Source of the DNA: Caryophanales bacterium UBA4691
GTDB lineage: Bacteria; Bacillota_I; Bacilli_A; RFN20; CAG-826
NCBI GenBank assembly: GCA_002404865.1
Contig: DHKP01000032.1
Location: forward strand, 1-60,555
Length of the DNA stretch: 60,555 nucleotides
Direction: 5' to 3'
Shown piece after piece: positions 42,955 to 51,169 of this stretch. The notes beneath the pieces were generated by a model. That model had not been told where the DNA came from. It worked only from the letters and a program-made list of their open reading frames with translations, and did not search any database. Numbering within the stretch: position 1 is the stretch's first letter; every line of letters begins with the position of its first letter. Both the position numbers and the translations under genes were made by a program.

Positions 42955-44445
42955 TTATTCTGCTGGGTTAATGCTTAAAGAAGAGCCACCATTCATGTTG
43001 GCTTCTTGGCGCTGCATTTCAGGAGTTGGGTTATCGAAACGTTGATAGTTTTTGGAGAAAAGGAGCGTAATTGGGCCAGTGCGTCCGTTTCTATTCTTCG
43101 CCAAATTAATATTGACGACCGAAACGCTGCCTTGGTCTTTTCCTTGTGCCTTGGCTTGATCCACTTCCGATTCTAAATTACGGGCGTATTCGCTATTGGC
43201 GGCACCTTTAGGTTTTACGGATTCGCCAAGGTTTTTGTAATAGTCTTGCCGGTACATAAGAAGCACCATATCGGCGTCTTGCTCAATAGAGCCCGATTCT
43301 TTTAATTGTGACATCGAAGGAATTCTAGATTCGCTTTTATCAACATCACGGTTAAGCTGAGCCAAAGTGATAACAGGAATTTTAAGCGTACGGGCAAGCT
43401 CTTTGAGAGTTTTGGTAATAAGAGCGACTTCTAGATTTCTAGAATCGTATTTGGTTTCCACGGTAATGATATTCAAATAGTCGATAAAAATCGCGCATAA
43501 ATCAGGGTGCTGCTGCGCTAATTTCCTGCTCTTTGCGACAATATCGCCTAATTTTTGGTTTGGAGTATCATCAAAGAAGAGCTTACTATGCCCGATTTGA
43601 TCAAGCGCGCTCATGACTTTCACTAGGTCATTGCCAAAGAACGATCCCGTTTGAATGTTTTCTAGAGAAACCATCGACTCGGCCGCGCATAAACGTTTCT
43701 CAATATCTTCACTAGGCATTTCGCAAGAGAAAAAGGCGACAGTTTTGTCTTCGTGAATTGCGGCGTTATAGGCAAGATTAATCGCAAATGCTGTCTTGCC
43801 AACAGAAGGACGGGCAGCAATAACGACTAAGCTCCCAGGTTGCCAACCATGCGTATATTCATTCAACGTGATATATCCTGTATCAACGCCAGAGAGTTTT
43901 TTGTTCGCGCGATTTTTCTCAAGATTAATGCGATTTTTTACAGCATCTCCGACTTCTTTTGCGGTTTTAAAGCCGCCGACTGCGCGTGATGAAGAAATAT
44001 GGTCAAGTTCCATTGTGGCGCTCGTAAGGAAATCACCGACATTTTCAATCTTCCCATCGATATAGAGTTTTTTCACATCTTCGATTTTGAGAAGATAATT
44101 ACGCAAAACCCCTTGATCGCGAACGATATTAATATAGTGGTCGACGTTATTTGGGTTAATCGAGGTGCTGACCAAATCAAAAAGATAGTCTGGTGACCCT
44201 GCTTCGTCTTTTAATTTGGTTAAGATAAGCTGATCGTTGACAGTTTGAGGGTCAATCGCAGTGCTTTTATCCGCGAGCTCTTTCATCGCGTGAAAGATGA
44301 TTTTGTTGCGAGGGTCTACATCGCTAAAAGTGTCTTCTTGTAACGCCGCTAAAGCGATAGAGGCGGCGCTAGTTGAAATAAGCATCGCGCCTAAAACGCA
44401 ACGCTCTGCCTCAACGTTACTCGGGAGTTCATATTTGGCTGCCAT
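42955..44445 (-). CDS. dnaB: Replicative DNA helicase DnaB (DnaC in Bacillus)
   Basis: 496 residues. The N-terminal domain LPSNVEAERCVLGAML is typical. RecA-like part: Walker A AARPSVGKTAFAINLA, Walker B LCAIFIDYLNII, then LAQLNRDVDKSESRIPSMSQLKESGSIEQDADMVL and ARNRNGRTG-like LAKNRNGRTGP. It unwinds DNA at the replication fork. Start overlaps the rplI stop as TAATG. Part of gdpP-rplI-dnaB. Confidence 0.96.
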   Translation of the reverse strand: MAAKYELPSNVEAERCVLGAMLISTSAASIALAALQEDTFSDVDPRNKIIFHAMKELADKSTAIDPQTVNDQLILTKLKDEAGSPDYLFDLVSTSINPNNVDHYINIVRDQGVLRNYLLKIEDVKKLYIDGKIENVGDFLTSATMELDHISSSRAVGGFKTAKEVGDAVKNRINLEKNRANKKLSGVDTGYITLNEYTHGWQPGSLVVIAARPSVGKTAFAINLAYNAAIHEDKTVAFFSCEMPSEDIEKRLCAAESMVSLENIQTGSFFGNDLVKVMSALDQIGHSKLFFDDTPNQKLGDIVAKSRKLAQQHPDLCAIFIDYLNIITVETKYDSRNLEVALITKTLKELARTLKIPVITLAQLNRDVDKSESRIPSMSQLKESGSIEQDADMVLLMYRQDYYKNLGESVKPKGAANSEYARNLESEVDQAKAQGKDQGSVSVVNINLAKNRNGRTGPITLLFSKNYQRFDNPTPEMQRQEANMNGGSSLSINPAE

Positions 44446-44903
44446 TATTTGTCCTCAACAATATGAACGTTTACTGTGCCAATGACTTCTCCGGCAATTC
44501 CTTTATATAAAAGGATACGTAAGCGAGTGTATCCGAATGCGTTTGCGGGATATTTGTCGATGAATTTTCGTTTATCGATTTCAATATCCCATTGCTTTTT
44601 AAGACCTTCTTGGATTTCTTTTGGACTGATTGTCCCAAACATTCTTCCGTCGCTTCCAGGTTTAACTTTGAATTCAACATCGATGTGTTCAAGACGAGTG
44701 GCGATTTTGCTCGCTTCTTCTTTTAGTTCTTTTTGGCGTGCTTCTTCTTCAGCGTTTTGACGGGCTAAAACCTTTTGGCTATCGCTAGTAGAAACGACCG
44801 CGATTCCTTTTGGAATAAGATAATTTGTCGCATATCCATCACTCACATTAATCGTTGCGCCTTTTTTCCCTAAGCGGTCATCCTTCAATAAAATCACTTT
44901 CAT
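44445..44903 (-). CDS. rplI: Ribosomal protein L9
   Basis: 152 residues from the ATG at 44903 behind AGGAGA; an upstream frame inside gdpP is not needed. The N-terminal KVILLKDDRLGKKGATINVSDGYATNYLIPKGIAV is the L9 RNA-binding domain; a long helix (KVLARQNAEEEARQKEL) links it to the C-terminal domain (DGRMFGTISPKEIQEGL). One base separates it from the gdpP stop. Confidence 0.96.
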   Translation of the reverse strand: MKVILLKDDRLGKKGATINVSDGYATNYLIPKGIAVVSTSDSQKVLARQNAEEEARQKELKEEASKIATRLEHIDVEFKVKPGSDGRMFGTISPKEIQEGLKKQWDIEIDKRKFIDKYPANAFGYTRLRILLYKGIAGEVIGTVNVHIVEDK

Positions 44904-44904
44904 T

Positions 44905-46935
44905 TTATTTATCTCCTTCTGCATTCACGCTATTTCTTGCGGCTTCTAAGTAATCTTCAAGCGTATCGTTAAGCAAATCGGTTACTTTAGCAATGCTTGT
45001 ATCGACGAAAGCAGCAGCAGCCATGGTGAAATGACCTCCTCCGCCCATCTTTTCGCAAAGAAGCTGAACATTAATCGTTCCATCGCTTCTTGCACTGAGT
45101 TTGACCGTTTTTTCATCGACTCGCCCAATTACAAAGCAGGCATTGATTCGTTTTAATTGAAGCAAATTATTCGCGACTTTTGAAATGGTCGCGGATTCAA
45201 TGTAGTCATCTTCGTCTGCGGTGCAATAAACCACTCCATAGTATGGGCTCACCATGGTAGAGACAATGCGATTAATCAAAACGTATTCTTCGTATTCGTC
45301 TTTCAAATAATCATCTGCCTTAGAATTATCCGCACCATAATTTTTGAGGATTTCCGCTGCTTCAAAAGTTCTCATGCCTGTGGATTTGCTCTTAAAGTAA
45401 TTGCTATCAAGGAAAATGCCAGAAAGCATGAGGGTCGCGAAATCGGAAGACATTTCGATACGTGGGTTCGCTGTCGCGTAACGGATCATCATCGCTAAAA
45501 GTTCACTCGCGCTGCTCGCGCTAGGCTCAATATAAGCAAGGACTGGTTTATCAATAAATTCGTTGCTTCTTCTATGGTGATCGATAACGATGATTTTTTG
45601 AGCCTTGTCTAAAATCTTCGGGCACATTGTCATTTTCGGCACGGAAACATCAACGACAACGACAAGAGAGCTGCTTTTGATTTCCGAAACGGCGTCATCA
45701 GGGCTAATCGTCATCTTATCAAGCCGGTCTTTGTGGAACGCTTCTTGGAAAGCGATTCTTGTCTTTTTCTCAGCCTGTTTTGGATTGTAGATGATTTTTG
45801 AACGCTTTTTGCACCAATTGCAAATTGCCATTACGCCTAAACAGGCGCCTAAGGCGTCCATATCCATATCGGTATGACCCATGATATAGACATTACTAGA
45901 ACTCTTAATCAAAGAGATAAGCGAATCCGCGATGGAACGAACTTTAACCTTGCTCGAAGATTCGAAGGCAGCGCTTTTCCCACCGAAGAACTTAAGCTCG
46001 GCCCCATATTGGCTCACAACCGCTTGGTCGCCACCGCGAGAAAGAGCGACATCCACTGCACTAGTGGACATTTCGTTTAATTTACCAACATCGGGGAAAT
46101 CATGCGCAAACCCAATGGAAAGCGTCAAAGGATTCTCTTCTCCTTTTCCTGCTAAGCGCACTTTTTCTAGCACGCTGAATTCGTCTTGCTCAAGTTTATG
46201 AAGAGAGGTGTAATTGCACACCGCAAAATAGGTGTCATTCCTTACGCGGCGTAAAAGCACGCCATACCCGCGAAAATAATCGATGATGATGTTTCTAATT
46301 TTGCTAACCATATCTGCCGATTCATCCGTATCAGAAGCAACATCGTTCAAGTTATCAATCATGACAATGCCTAAAACAAGCGCTTGTTCTTTAGAATAGG
46401 CGACAACGTTATCGTATTTTGTAGTGTCCTTGAAGATGAATAAGCGGGGTTCGCTTAAATATTTGACATCAAAATTGCAACCTTTGATTTCAACATTATG
46501 AAGCACTTTGTTCGCAGGTGCGTTGACTAAATCTTTTAAAACGGGGAGCCAACTATAGACATTCATATCGATAAGCTCGATATTTCTTTCTTTAAAAAGG
46601 CTATTGCTCCACATAATGGTGCCTTCTTCATCCGTAACGACTAAGCCGATTTGCCCAAAGTCGTAAGCTTCTTGGATATCAGTTCCGATTAATGAGGCCG
46701 CTTCAATATCGTTTTTTTGTCGCATACGGTTGATTTTCATCAAAGAGAACCAATAAAGAAGCAAATCGGCGACAACCAAAACGGAAAGAGCAAGAACCAA
46801 ATAAGCAGGCGTTACATAATCGCGAAACGAAAACCAATTGAACCACCAAAATAGCGAAAGACCGGCGATAATGAAGGCTTCTACAATCGCAACAACAAGG
46901 ATGGTAATACGTAAATGTTTCAGCGTTTTGCTCAT
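44905..46935 (-). CDS. gdpP: c-di-AMP phosphodiesterase GdpP
   Basis: 676 residues. Two helices at the N-terminus (about 10-30 and 40-60), a PAS-like segment (about 90-150), a degenerate GGDEF domain (about 190-310) and a DHH/DHHA1 phosphodiesterase domain from about 345: GHTDMDMDALGA, VVVDVSVPK, VIDHHRRSNEF and GGGGHFTMAAAAFVD. It turns c-di-AMP into pApA and so sets potassium and wall homeostasis. No Shine-Dalgarno precedes the ATG; instead a 21-bp palindrome with TATAAT lies 12 bases before it. Operon with rplI and dnaB. Confidence 0.95.
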   Translation of the reverse strand: MSKTLKHLRITILVVAIVEAFIIAGLSLFWWFNWFSFRDYVTPAYLVLALSVLVVADLLLYWFSLMKINRMRQKNDIEAASLIGTDIQEAYDFGQIGLVVTDEEGTIMWSNSLFKERNIELIDMNVYSWLPVLKDLVNAPANKVLHNVEIKGCNFDVKYLSEPRLFIFKDTTKYDNVVAYSKEQALVLGIVMIDNLNDVASDTDESADMVSKIRNIIIDYFRGYGVLLRRVRNDTYFAVCNYTSLHKLEQDEFSVLEKVRLAGKGEENPLTLSIGFAHDFPDVGKLNEMSTSAVDVALSRGGDQAVVSQYGAELKFFGGKSAAFESSSKVKVRSIADSLISLIKSSSNVYIMGHTDMDMDALGACLGVMAICNWCKKRSKIIYNPKQAEKKTRIAFQEAFHKDRLDKMTISPDDAVSEIKSSSLVVVVDVSVPKMTMCPKILDKAQKIIVIDHHRRSNEFIDKPVLAYIEPSASSASELLAMMIRYATANPRIEMSSDFATLMLSGIFLDSNYFKSKSTGMRTFEAAEILKNYGADNSKADDYLKDEYEEYVLINRIVSTMVSPYYGVVYCTADEDDYIESATISKVANNLLQLKRINACFVIGRVDEKTVKLSARSDGTINVQLLCEKMGGGGHFTMAAAAFVDTSIAKVTDLLNDTLEDYLEAARNSVNAEGDK

Positions 46936-46944
46936 AGTGAAGAT

Positions 46945-46967
46945 ATTATAGTCTTTTTAAGACTATA
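46945..46967 (-). promoter_or_regulatory. Palindrome and -10 element just before gdpP
   Basis: TATAGTCTT-TTT-AAGACTATA (46947-46967) is a perfect 9-bp inverted repeat. Its left arm on the minus strand gives TATAAT (46945-46950). If this is the -10, the transcript starts about at the ATG, so the mRNA would be nearly leaderless; otherwise the palindrome may be an operator. Confidence 0.4.
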
Positions 46968-46973
46968 AAAGAA

Positions 46974-47000
46974 CAAAAAAGAGGCTCGCTAAGCAAGCCC
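46974..47000 (-). terminator. Terminator of the rpsF-ssb-rpsR operon
   Basis: Read leftward, GGCTTGC-TTA-GCGAGCC (one mismatch of G-T type) followed by TCTTTTTTG. It lies about 20 bases after the rpsR stop and separates this operon from gdpP. Confidence 0.8.
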
Positions 47001-47020
47001 CCATTTTCAACAAAGCGTTG

Positions 47021-47251
47021 TTATTTTTGTCCAGCTTCTGGAAGAAGACCCATGAAACGGGCATTCTTGATAGCGCGGGCAAGTTCTCTTTGATACTTCG
47101 CAGAAGTTCCAGTCGCACTGCGAGGAGCGATCTTTCCGTCTGGGTTCACAAACCTTTGGAGAAGTTCAACATCCTTGTAATCAATGAACTTAATGTGATT
47201 CTTTTTGAAGTAACAGACCTTTTTTCTTGGTCTCATTTTTTTATAAGCCAT
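47021..47251 (-). CDS. rpsR: Ribosomal protein S18
   Basis: 76 residues with the S18 core KKVCYFKKNHIKFIDYKDVELLQRFVNPDGKIAPRSATGTSAKYQRELARAIKNARFMGLLP. Binds 16S rRNA together with S6. Last gene of rpsF-ssb-rpsR, 22 bases after ssb. Confidence 0.97.
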   Translation of the reverse strand: MAYKKMRPRKKVCYFKKNHIKFIDYKDVELLQRFVNPDGKIAPRSATGTSAKYQRELARAIKNARFMGLLPEAGQK

Positions 47252-47273
47252 TGCTCCAATATCCTTTCATTTT

Positions 47274-47726
47274 TTAGAACGGCAAGTCGTCATCTACAAC
47301 ATCAATCGAATCTAAACCATCACTATTTTGCGTCTGAGGGGCTGGAGCGCTATTTGGAGCGACATCAGCAGTATAACCCGCATCGCTATTAGCAGTGGAA
47401 GAATTCTTAGGTTCGAGCAATTGGAAGTCATCGGCAACAATATCAGTCGCTGTGACTTGGACGTTATCGGTACGGCGAACGTACTTTCTTTGTGTAAGAC
47501 GCCCTTGAATCGCAACAAGATTCCCTTTGCGGGCATATTTGCCAGCAAATTCAGCGGTTTGACCAAACAAAGAGCAGTTCATGAAGACCGTTTGCTTTTC
47601 TCCATTTGGGCCTTTGCGGTTATCATCGCAAGCAATCGTGAAGGAAGCGACTGACAATCCCGATGGTGTTTTTCTGAGTTCTGGGTCTCTTGTGAGACGA
47701 CCAATCATAATGATTCGATTAAGCAT
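47274..47726 (-). CDS. ssb: Single-stranded DNA-binding protein
   Basis: 150 residues. OB-fold with MLNRIIMIGRLTRDPELRKTPSG and FAGKYARKGNLVAIQGRLTQRKY, a low-complexity linker and the acidic tip DVVDDDLPF that binds partner proteins. The middle gene of the classical rpsF-ssb-rpsR operon. GGAGG precedes the ATG. Confidence 0.97.
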   Translation of the reverse strand: MLNRIIMIGRLTRDPELRKTPSGLSVASFTIACDDNRKGPNGEKQTVFMNCSLFGQTAEFAGKYARKGNLVAIQGRLTQRKYVRRTDNVQVTATDIVADDFQLLEPKNSSTANSDAGYTADVAPNSAPAPQTQNSDGLDSIDVVDDDLPF

Positions 47727-47753
47727 AAATATTTGACCTCCGTTAATCGCGGT

Positions 47754-48041
47754 TTATTCTTGATCAACAGTGACCAAATGACGAATGACATTGCTGTCGA
47801 GTTTTGCAAGACGTTCAAATTCATTAAGCGCGGCTGGTTCGCTACTCACTTTGATGATGACGTAGTAACCTTTCGCTTGCTTTTTGATTGGGTAAGCAAA
47901 ATCTCTTAAGCCCCATTCTTTCGTCTCGGTAACCTTGGCTTTTAAGCCTTCAAGGATACCTTGGAGCTTACTGATCTCATCTTTGCGTGCAGACTCTTCA
48001 AGGTCAGCGCGTAAGATGTACATGATCTCGTACTTCTTCAT
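47754..48041 (-). CDS. rpsF: Ribosomal protein S6
   Basis: 95 residues from the ATG at 48041 (MKKYEIMYILRADLEES) with AGGAGG 7 bases before it. The core includes TETKEWGLRDFAYPIKKQAKGYYVIIKVSSEP. S6 binds S18 and the complex also binds the leader of its own mRNA in many bacteria. First gene of the operon. Confidence 0.96.
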   Translation of the reverse strand: MKKYEIMYILRADLEESARKDEISKLQGILEGLKAKVTETKEWGLRDFAYPIKKQAKGYYVIIKVSSEPAALNEFERLAKLDSNVIRHLVTVDQE

Positions 48042-48044
48042 ATT

Positions 48045-48092
48045 TGCACCTCCTAGTTTCGGACTCCGAGCCACCTCGCAAATGCGTGTGGC
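48045..48092 (-). promoter_or_regulatory. Possible S6:S18-responsive leader of rpsF
   Basis: Just before the ribosome binding site the transcript can form GCCAC-A-CGCATTTGCG-AG-GTGGC and then TCGG-AGT-CCGA. A CCG-containing bulge next to a stem in this place is known from the rpsF leader bound by S6:S18. The match to the consensus was judged by eye only. Confidence 0.4.
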
Positions 48093-48133
48093 CATAAGAG
48101 TGTGTGCCTTAATCCTTCCTTAAGGCGGTCATA

Positions 48134-48162
48134 ATTATATTATGACGGCAAGTGAGACGCAA
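48134..48162 (-). promoter_or_regulatory. Promoter of the rpsF operon
   Basis: On the minus strand: -35 TTGCGT (48157-48162), 17-base spacer, -10 TATAAT (48134-48139). Transcription would start about 85 bases upstream of rpsF, enough for a regulatory leader. Confidence 0.7.
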
Positions 48163-48335
48163 ATAGAATTAGGGGTCACTGTTCTCTGACCATAAACCAA
48201 AGTCAGAAAGCTTTTCCTAAATAGCGAGTCATGGAGAAGAACAAAAATTACTCCTCACTTTTTAAATAGACAAGTTTCTTCTTTTTTACCAAAAATTTTA
48301 AAACAATTTCGTTTTTGTGGTAAATTGAGCCGTGT

Positions 48336-49277
48336 ATGACAAATAGAAAACATGTTCTTATCGCTGCCTCTATGAGTGTGAGCTTGTGCGTAGTGGCTTT
48401 ACTAGCGATGTTGCCTTTGCGAGCAATAAAAGAAACATACCGCGGAGAAAATTGGATGAAAAAAGTAAGTGGTGATACTGCGCTTGCGTCTTTATCCATC
48501 CCTGGTTCTCACGATGCTGGCGCATTCCATTCTTTCGCTGATCTTTCTGGAAAGTGCCAGGACTTATCCATAGCGGAGCAGCTTAATGCGGGAGCGAGAT
48601 TTTTCGATATTCGCCTTCAGCAAAGAAATAACGTTTTAAAAGTAGTGCATGGTTTCGTCGATCAAGATTTGGATTTTTCATCTACTCTAAAAGATTTCCA
48701 AAAATTTCTAAAAAACCATACGAGTGAGGCGTTAATAGTATCAGTCAAGATGGAAAGTGCCCCTCAAAACACAAACGTAACATTTGATGAATCGCTAAAG
48801 ACAGCTTTATTGCCCTATACTTCCATTTGGAATACTACTGGCGTGCTCCCAGCTACTTTAAAAGAGGCGAGAGGAAAGATATTTCTCGTTTCCCGTTATG
48901 AAAATTCTTCGATTGGATTACCTGCTTATGAAGGCTGGCTTGACCCAAAAGAGGCGACTAGTTCAAACACGTTTGATATTGAAAAAAGCAATCTTCATGT
49001 TCAAGACCATTACAAAGTGATTGACATTGAAATAAAGAAAGAGGAAATCCGCGCATGTTTCGACTATAGCGAAAAAAATCCTAGCAAATTAACACTAAAT
49101 TTCTCTTCATGTTATTACGTTAATAATTTCCCACCAACTTATGCAGGAACGACAGCGAAAATCGTTAATCCATGGTTAATAAAAGAAATCAATAATCGCA
49201 AAAATCTTGGCATAATTGTCAGTGATTTTCTCACAAGCGATTTATGCGAGGCCATTTATTCGAGGAATATGTTATGA
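48336..49277 (+). CDS. PI-PLC X-domain phosphodiesterase
   Basis: 313 residues. One N-terminal membrane segment (about 8-28) makes it secreted or membrane-anchored. The catalytic domain has SIPGSHDAGAF (first His), SIAEQLNAGARFFDIRL and LKVVHGFVDQDL (second His), as in bacterial phosphatidylinositol-specific phospholipase C. Later residues FLVSRY and IIVSDF fit the barrel. Likely cleaves glycosylphosphatidylinositol or glycerophosphodiester substrates outside the cell. Only a weak ribosome site (GTGAGC is inside the gene; none upstream). It overlaps a small membrane protein gene as ATGA. Confidence 0.8.
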   Translation: MTNRKHVLIAASMSVSLCVVALLAMLPLRAIKETYRGENWMKKVSGDTALASLSIPGSHDAGAFHSFADLSGKCQDLSIAEQLNAGARFFDIRLQQRNNVLKVVHGFVDQDLDFSSTLKDFQKFLKNHTSEALIVSVKMESAPQNTNVTFDESLKTALLPYTSIWNTTGVLPATLKEARGKIFLVSRYENSSIGLPAYEGWLDPKEATSSNTFDIEKSNLHVQDHYKVIDIEIKKEEIRACFDYSEKNPSKLTLNFSSCYYVNNFPPTYAGTTAKIVNPWLIKEINNRKNLGIIVSDFLTSDLCEAIYSRNML

Positions 49278-49699
49278 AAAGGACAGGCAAGGTAATTAGT
49301 TACGTTTCTGCAGGGATTTTACTTTTAATCTCACTCGCTTTCATCGTCATTGAAGCAAGGAACTTGTTTAGTGGGGATTGGACGCTTTATGAAAACGAAG
49401 GCAATGGCTTTCTCCGCTACTTCTTCCGCTTGCTTTTTGCCCTTTTTTCTTTAGCGTTAGCCGTTTTTACTTATTTTGCGTTAAAAGAGAAAACAAGTTC
49501 TATCCTAAGAACTTATTATTATTTCGGAGCGATTGGTTTGTTCCTTGCATCAAATGTCCTATCGTATTTTGCAACGAACTACATTGACGTGCTTTTCAAA
49601 TTAATCGCTGCTTTCTATTCGCTTGGCGCGCTTCTCTATTTTTGTGGAACGCATTTCGCTAAAGAAAACAAGAATTCCAAAACAAGCAATAACATGTAA
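49274..49699 (+). CDS. Small membrane protein coupled to the PI-PLC
   Basis: 141 residues from the ATG at 49274, which overlaps the PI-PLC stop. Four hydrophobic segments are seen (about 7-29, 49-70, 78-98, 105-125). No family recognised. The coupling suggests it acts in the membrane with the PI-PLC, or is a general accessory such as an anchor or immunity-type protein. Confidence 0.65.
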   Translation: MKRTGKVISYVSAGILLLISLAFIVIEARNLFSGDWTLYENEGNGFLRYFFRLLFALFSLALAVFTYFALKEKTSSILRTYYYFGAIGLFLASNVLSYFATNYIDVLFKLIAAFYSLGALLYFCGTHFAKENKNSKTSNNM

Positions 49700-49717
49700 C
49701 ACTTAAAGGAGATACAC

Positions 49718-51115
49718 ATGCAAGAAATCAAATGCCCAAAATGCGGAACGGTCATCGAAGTCAATGATGGCGATTATGCCGAACTTTTAAGTCAAGTCAA
49801 AAACAAGGAATTTAGCAAAGAGCTCGAAGAGAGGCTCGCCGCTATAGTGAAACAACAAGAAGCTATATCGAAACTAAAAGAAAAAGATTTATCTGAAAAA
49901 TATAACGAAGAGATTTCATCCCTCAAAGACGAATTAACTAATCTTCGCAATGCCTTATTGAATCAAGAAAACGAAAACAAAATCGCTTTAAATAACGCTC
50001 TCGCAAACAAAGATAAGACAATCGAATCTTTGACGCTCGAGAAGAAAAACTTAGAGGAAAATATTGATTCGAAAATTGAACTAGAAAAAGAAAAATACAA
50101 AAACGAAAAAGCAAAAGACATCGCTGATTTAAAAGAACAAATCGTTGAGCTAAACCATAAACTCGCCCTAGAAAAAGATAAATCACAATACGAGCTGAAA
50201 AGCGCATTGAACGAAAAGGATATGAAGATTCAAGCGCTTCAAAATAATCTCTCCGTCAAAGAACAAGAAAACATGCTCAAATTAGCAGGGATCCAACAGC
50301 AATACGATATTGAATTAAAACAAAAAGATACACAAATCGAATTCTATAAAGACCTCAAAGCAAAAATGTCCACGAAGCTTGTTGGCGAGACGTTAGAGCA
50401 ACACTGCATGATTGAATTCAATAAGCTGAGGACAAGTGCTTTCCCAAATGCTTATTTTGAAAAAGATAATGAGGTCAGTAGAGAAACTGGTTCCAAAGGT
50501 GATTTCATTTTTAAAGACTTCGCAGACAATCAAGAATACATTTCCATCATGTTTGAAATGAAAAACGAAAATGAGACCACCGCTACAAAACATAAGAACG
50601 AGGATTTCTTTAAAGAGCTCGATAAAGACAGAAACGAAAAGCATTGCGAATACGCGGTTCTTGTTTCGATGCTTGAGCCTGATAGTGAGCTCTATAACGG
50701 CGGAATTGTTGATGTATCTTACCGCTACAAGAAAATGTATGTTGTCCGCCCACAATGCTTTCTACCAATCATCACGCTTCTAGCAAACGCAGCGAAGAAT
50801 TCTTTGGAATACAAGAAAAAACTCGTAGAGATCGAAAACCAAAATCTCGATATCACGAACTTTGAGAATAGCCTTGCAGATTTCCAGCAAGGATTTGCAA
50901 GGAATTTTCAACTTGCTAGTGACAAATTTTCGACAGCGATTGATGAAATCGATAAAACAATCGCTCACCTCCAAAAAGTCAAAGACAACCTGATTGGGTC
51001 AGAAAGAAACCTAAGAATCGCTAACGACAAGGCGCAAGATTTGTCCATCAAAAAACTCACGAAGAACAATCCGACAATGCGTGAGAAATTCGATGAATTA
51101 AAGAAGGAAAACTAA
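49718..51115 (+). CDS. DUF2130 coiled-coil protein
   Basis: 465 residues. The N-terminus has a zinc-ribbon half, IKCPKCGTVIEVND, then a long coiled coil (about 25-215, rich in E, K, L and N). From about 225 the conserved DUF2130 part: LVGETLEQHCMIEFNKLRTSAFPNAYFEKDNE, GSKGDFIFKDF, FEMKNENETTATKHKNEDFFKELDKDRNEKHCEYAVLVSMLE and VDVSYRYKKMYVVRPQCF. The GDFIF ... FEMKNE pattern looks like a PD-(D/E)XK nuclease core. The function is unknown. AAAGGAGA before the ATG; terminator after it. Confidence 0.85.
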   Translation: MQEIKCPKCGTVIEVNDGDYAELLSQVKNKEFSKELEERLAAIVKQQEAISKLKEKDLSEKYNEEISSLKDELTNLRNALLNQENENKIALNNALANKDKTIESLTLEKKNLEENIDSKIELEKEKYKNEKAKDIADLKEQIVELNHKLALEKDKSQYELKSALNEKDMKIQALQNNLSVKEQENMLKLAGIQQQYDIELKQKDTQIEFYKDLKAKMSTKLVGETLEQHCMIEFNKLRTSAFPNAYFEKDNEVSRETGSKGDFIFKDFADNQEYISIMFEMKNENETTATKHKNEDFFKELDKDRNEKHCEYAVLVSMLEPDSELYNGGIVDVSYRYKKMYVVRPQCFLPIITLLANAAKNSLEYKKKLVEIENQNLDITNFENSLADFQQGFARNFQLASDKFSTAIDEIDKTIAHLQKVKDNLIGSERNLRIANDKAQDLSIKKLTKNNPTMREKFDELKKEN

Positions 51116-51130
51116 TCAATAATTAGCATG

Positions 51131-51160
51131 AAAAAACCACGGGCCAAACCGTGGTTTTTA
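51131..51160. terminator. Bidirectional terminator between the DUF2130 gene and lysS
   Basis: AAAACCACGG-GCCAAA-CCGTGGTTTT, a perfect 10-bp stem with A-tract before and T-tract after, serving both convergent genes. Confidence 0.88.
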
Positions 51161-51169
51161 TAAAATGTC

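Noticed and set aside
48163..48335. RNA gene between rpsF promoter and the PI-PLC gene
   Set aside because: No cloverleaf, terminator or promoter pair was found; treated as ordinary spacer.
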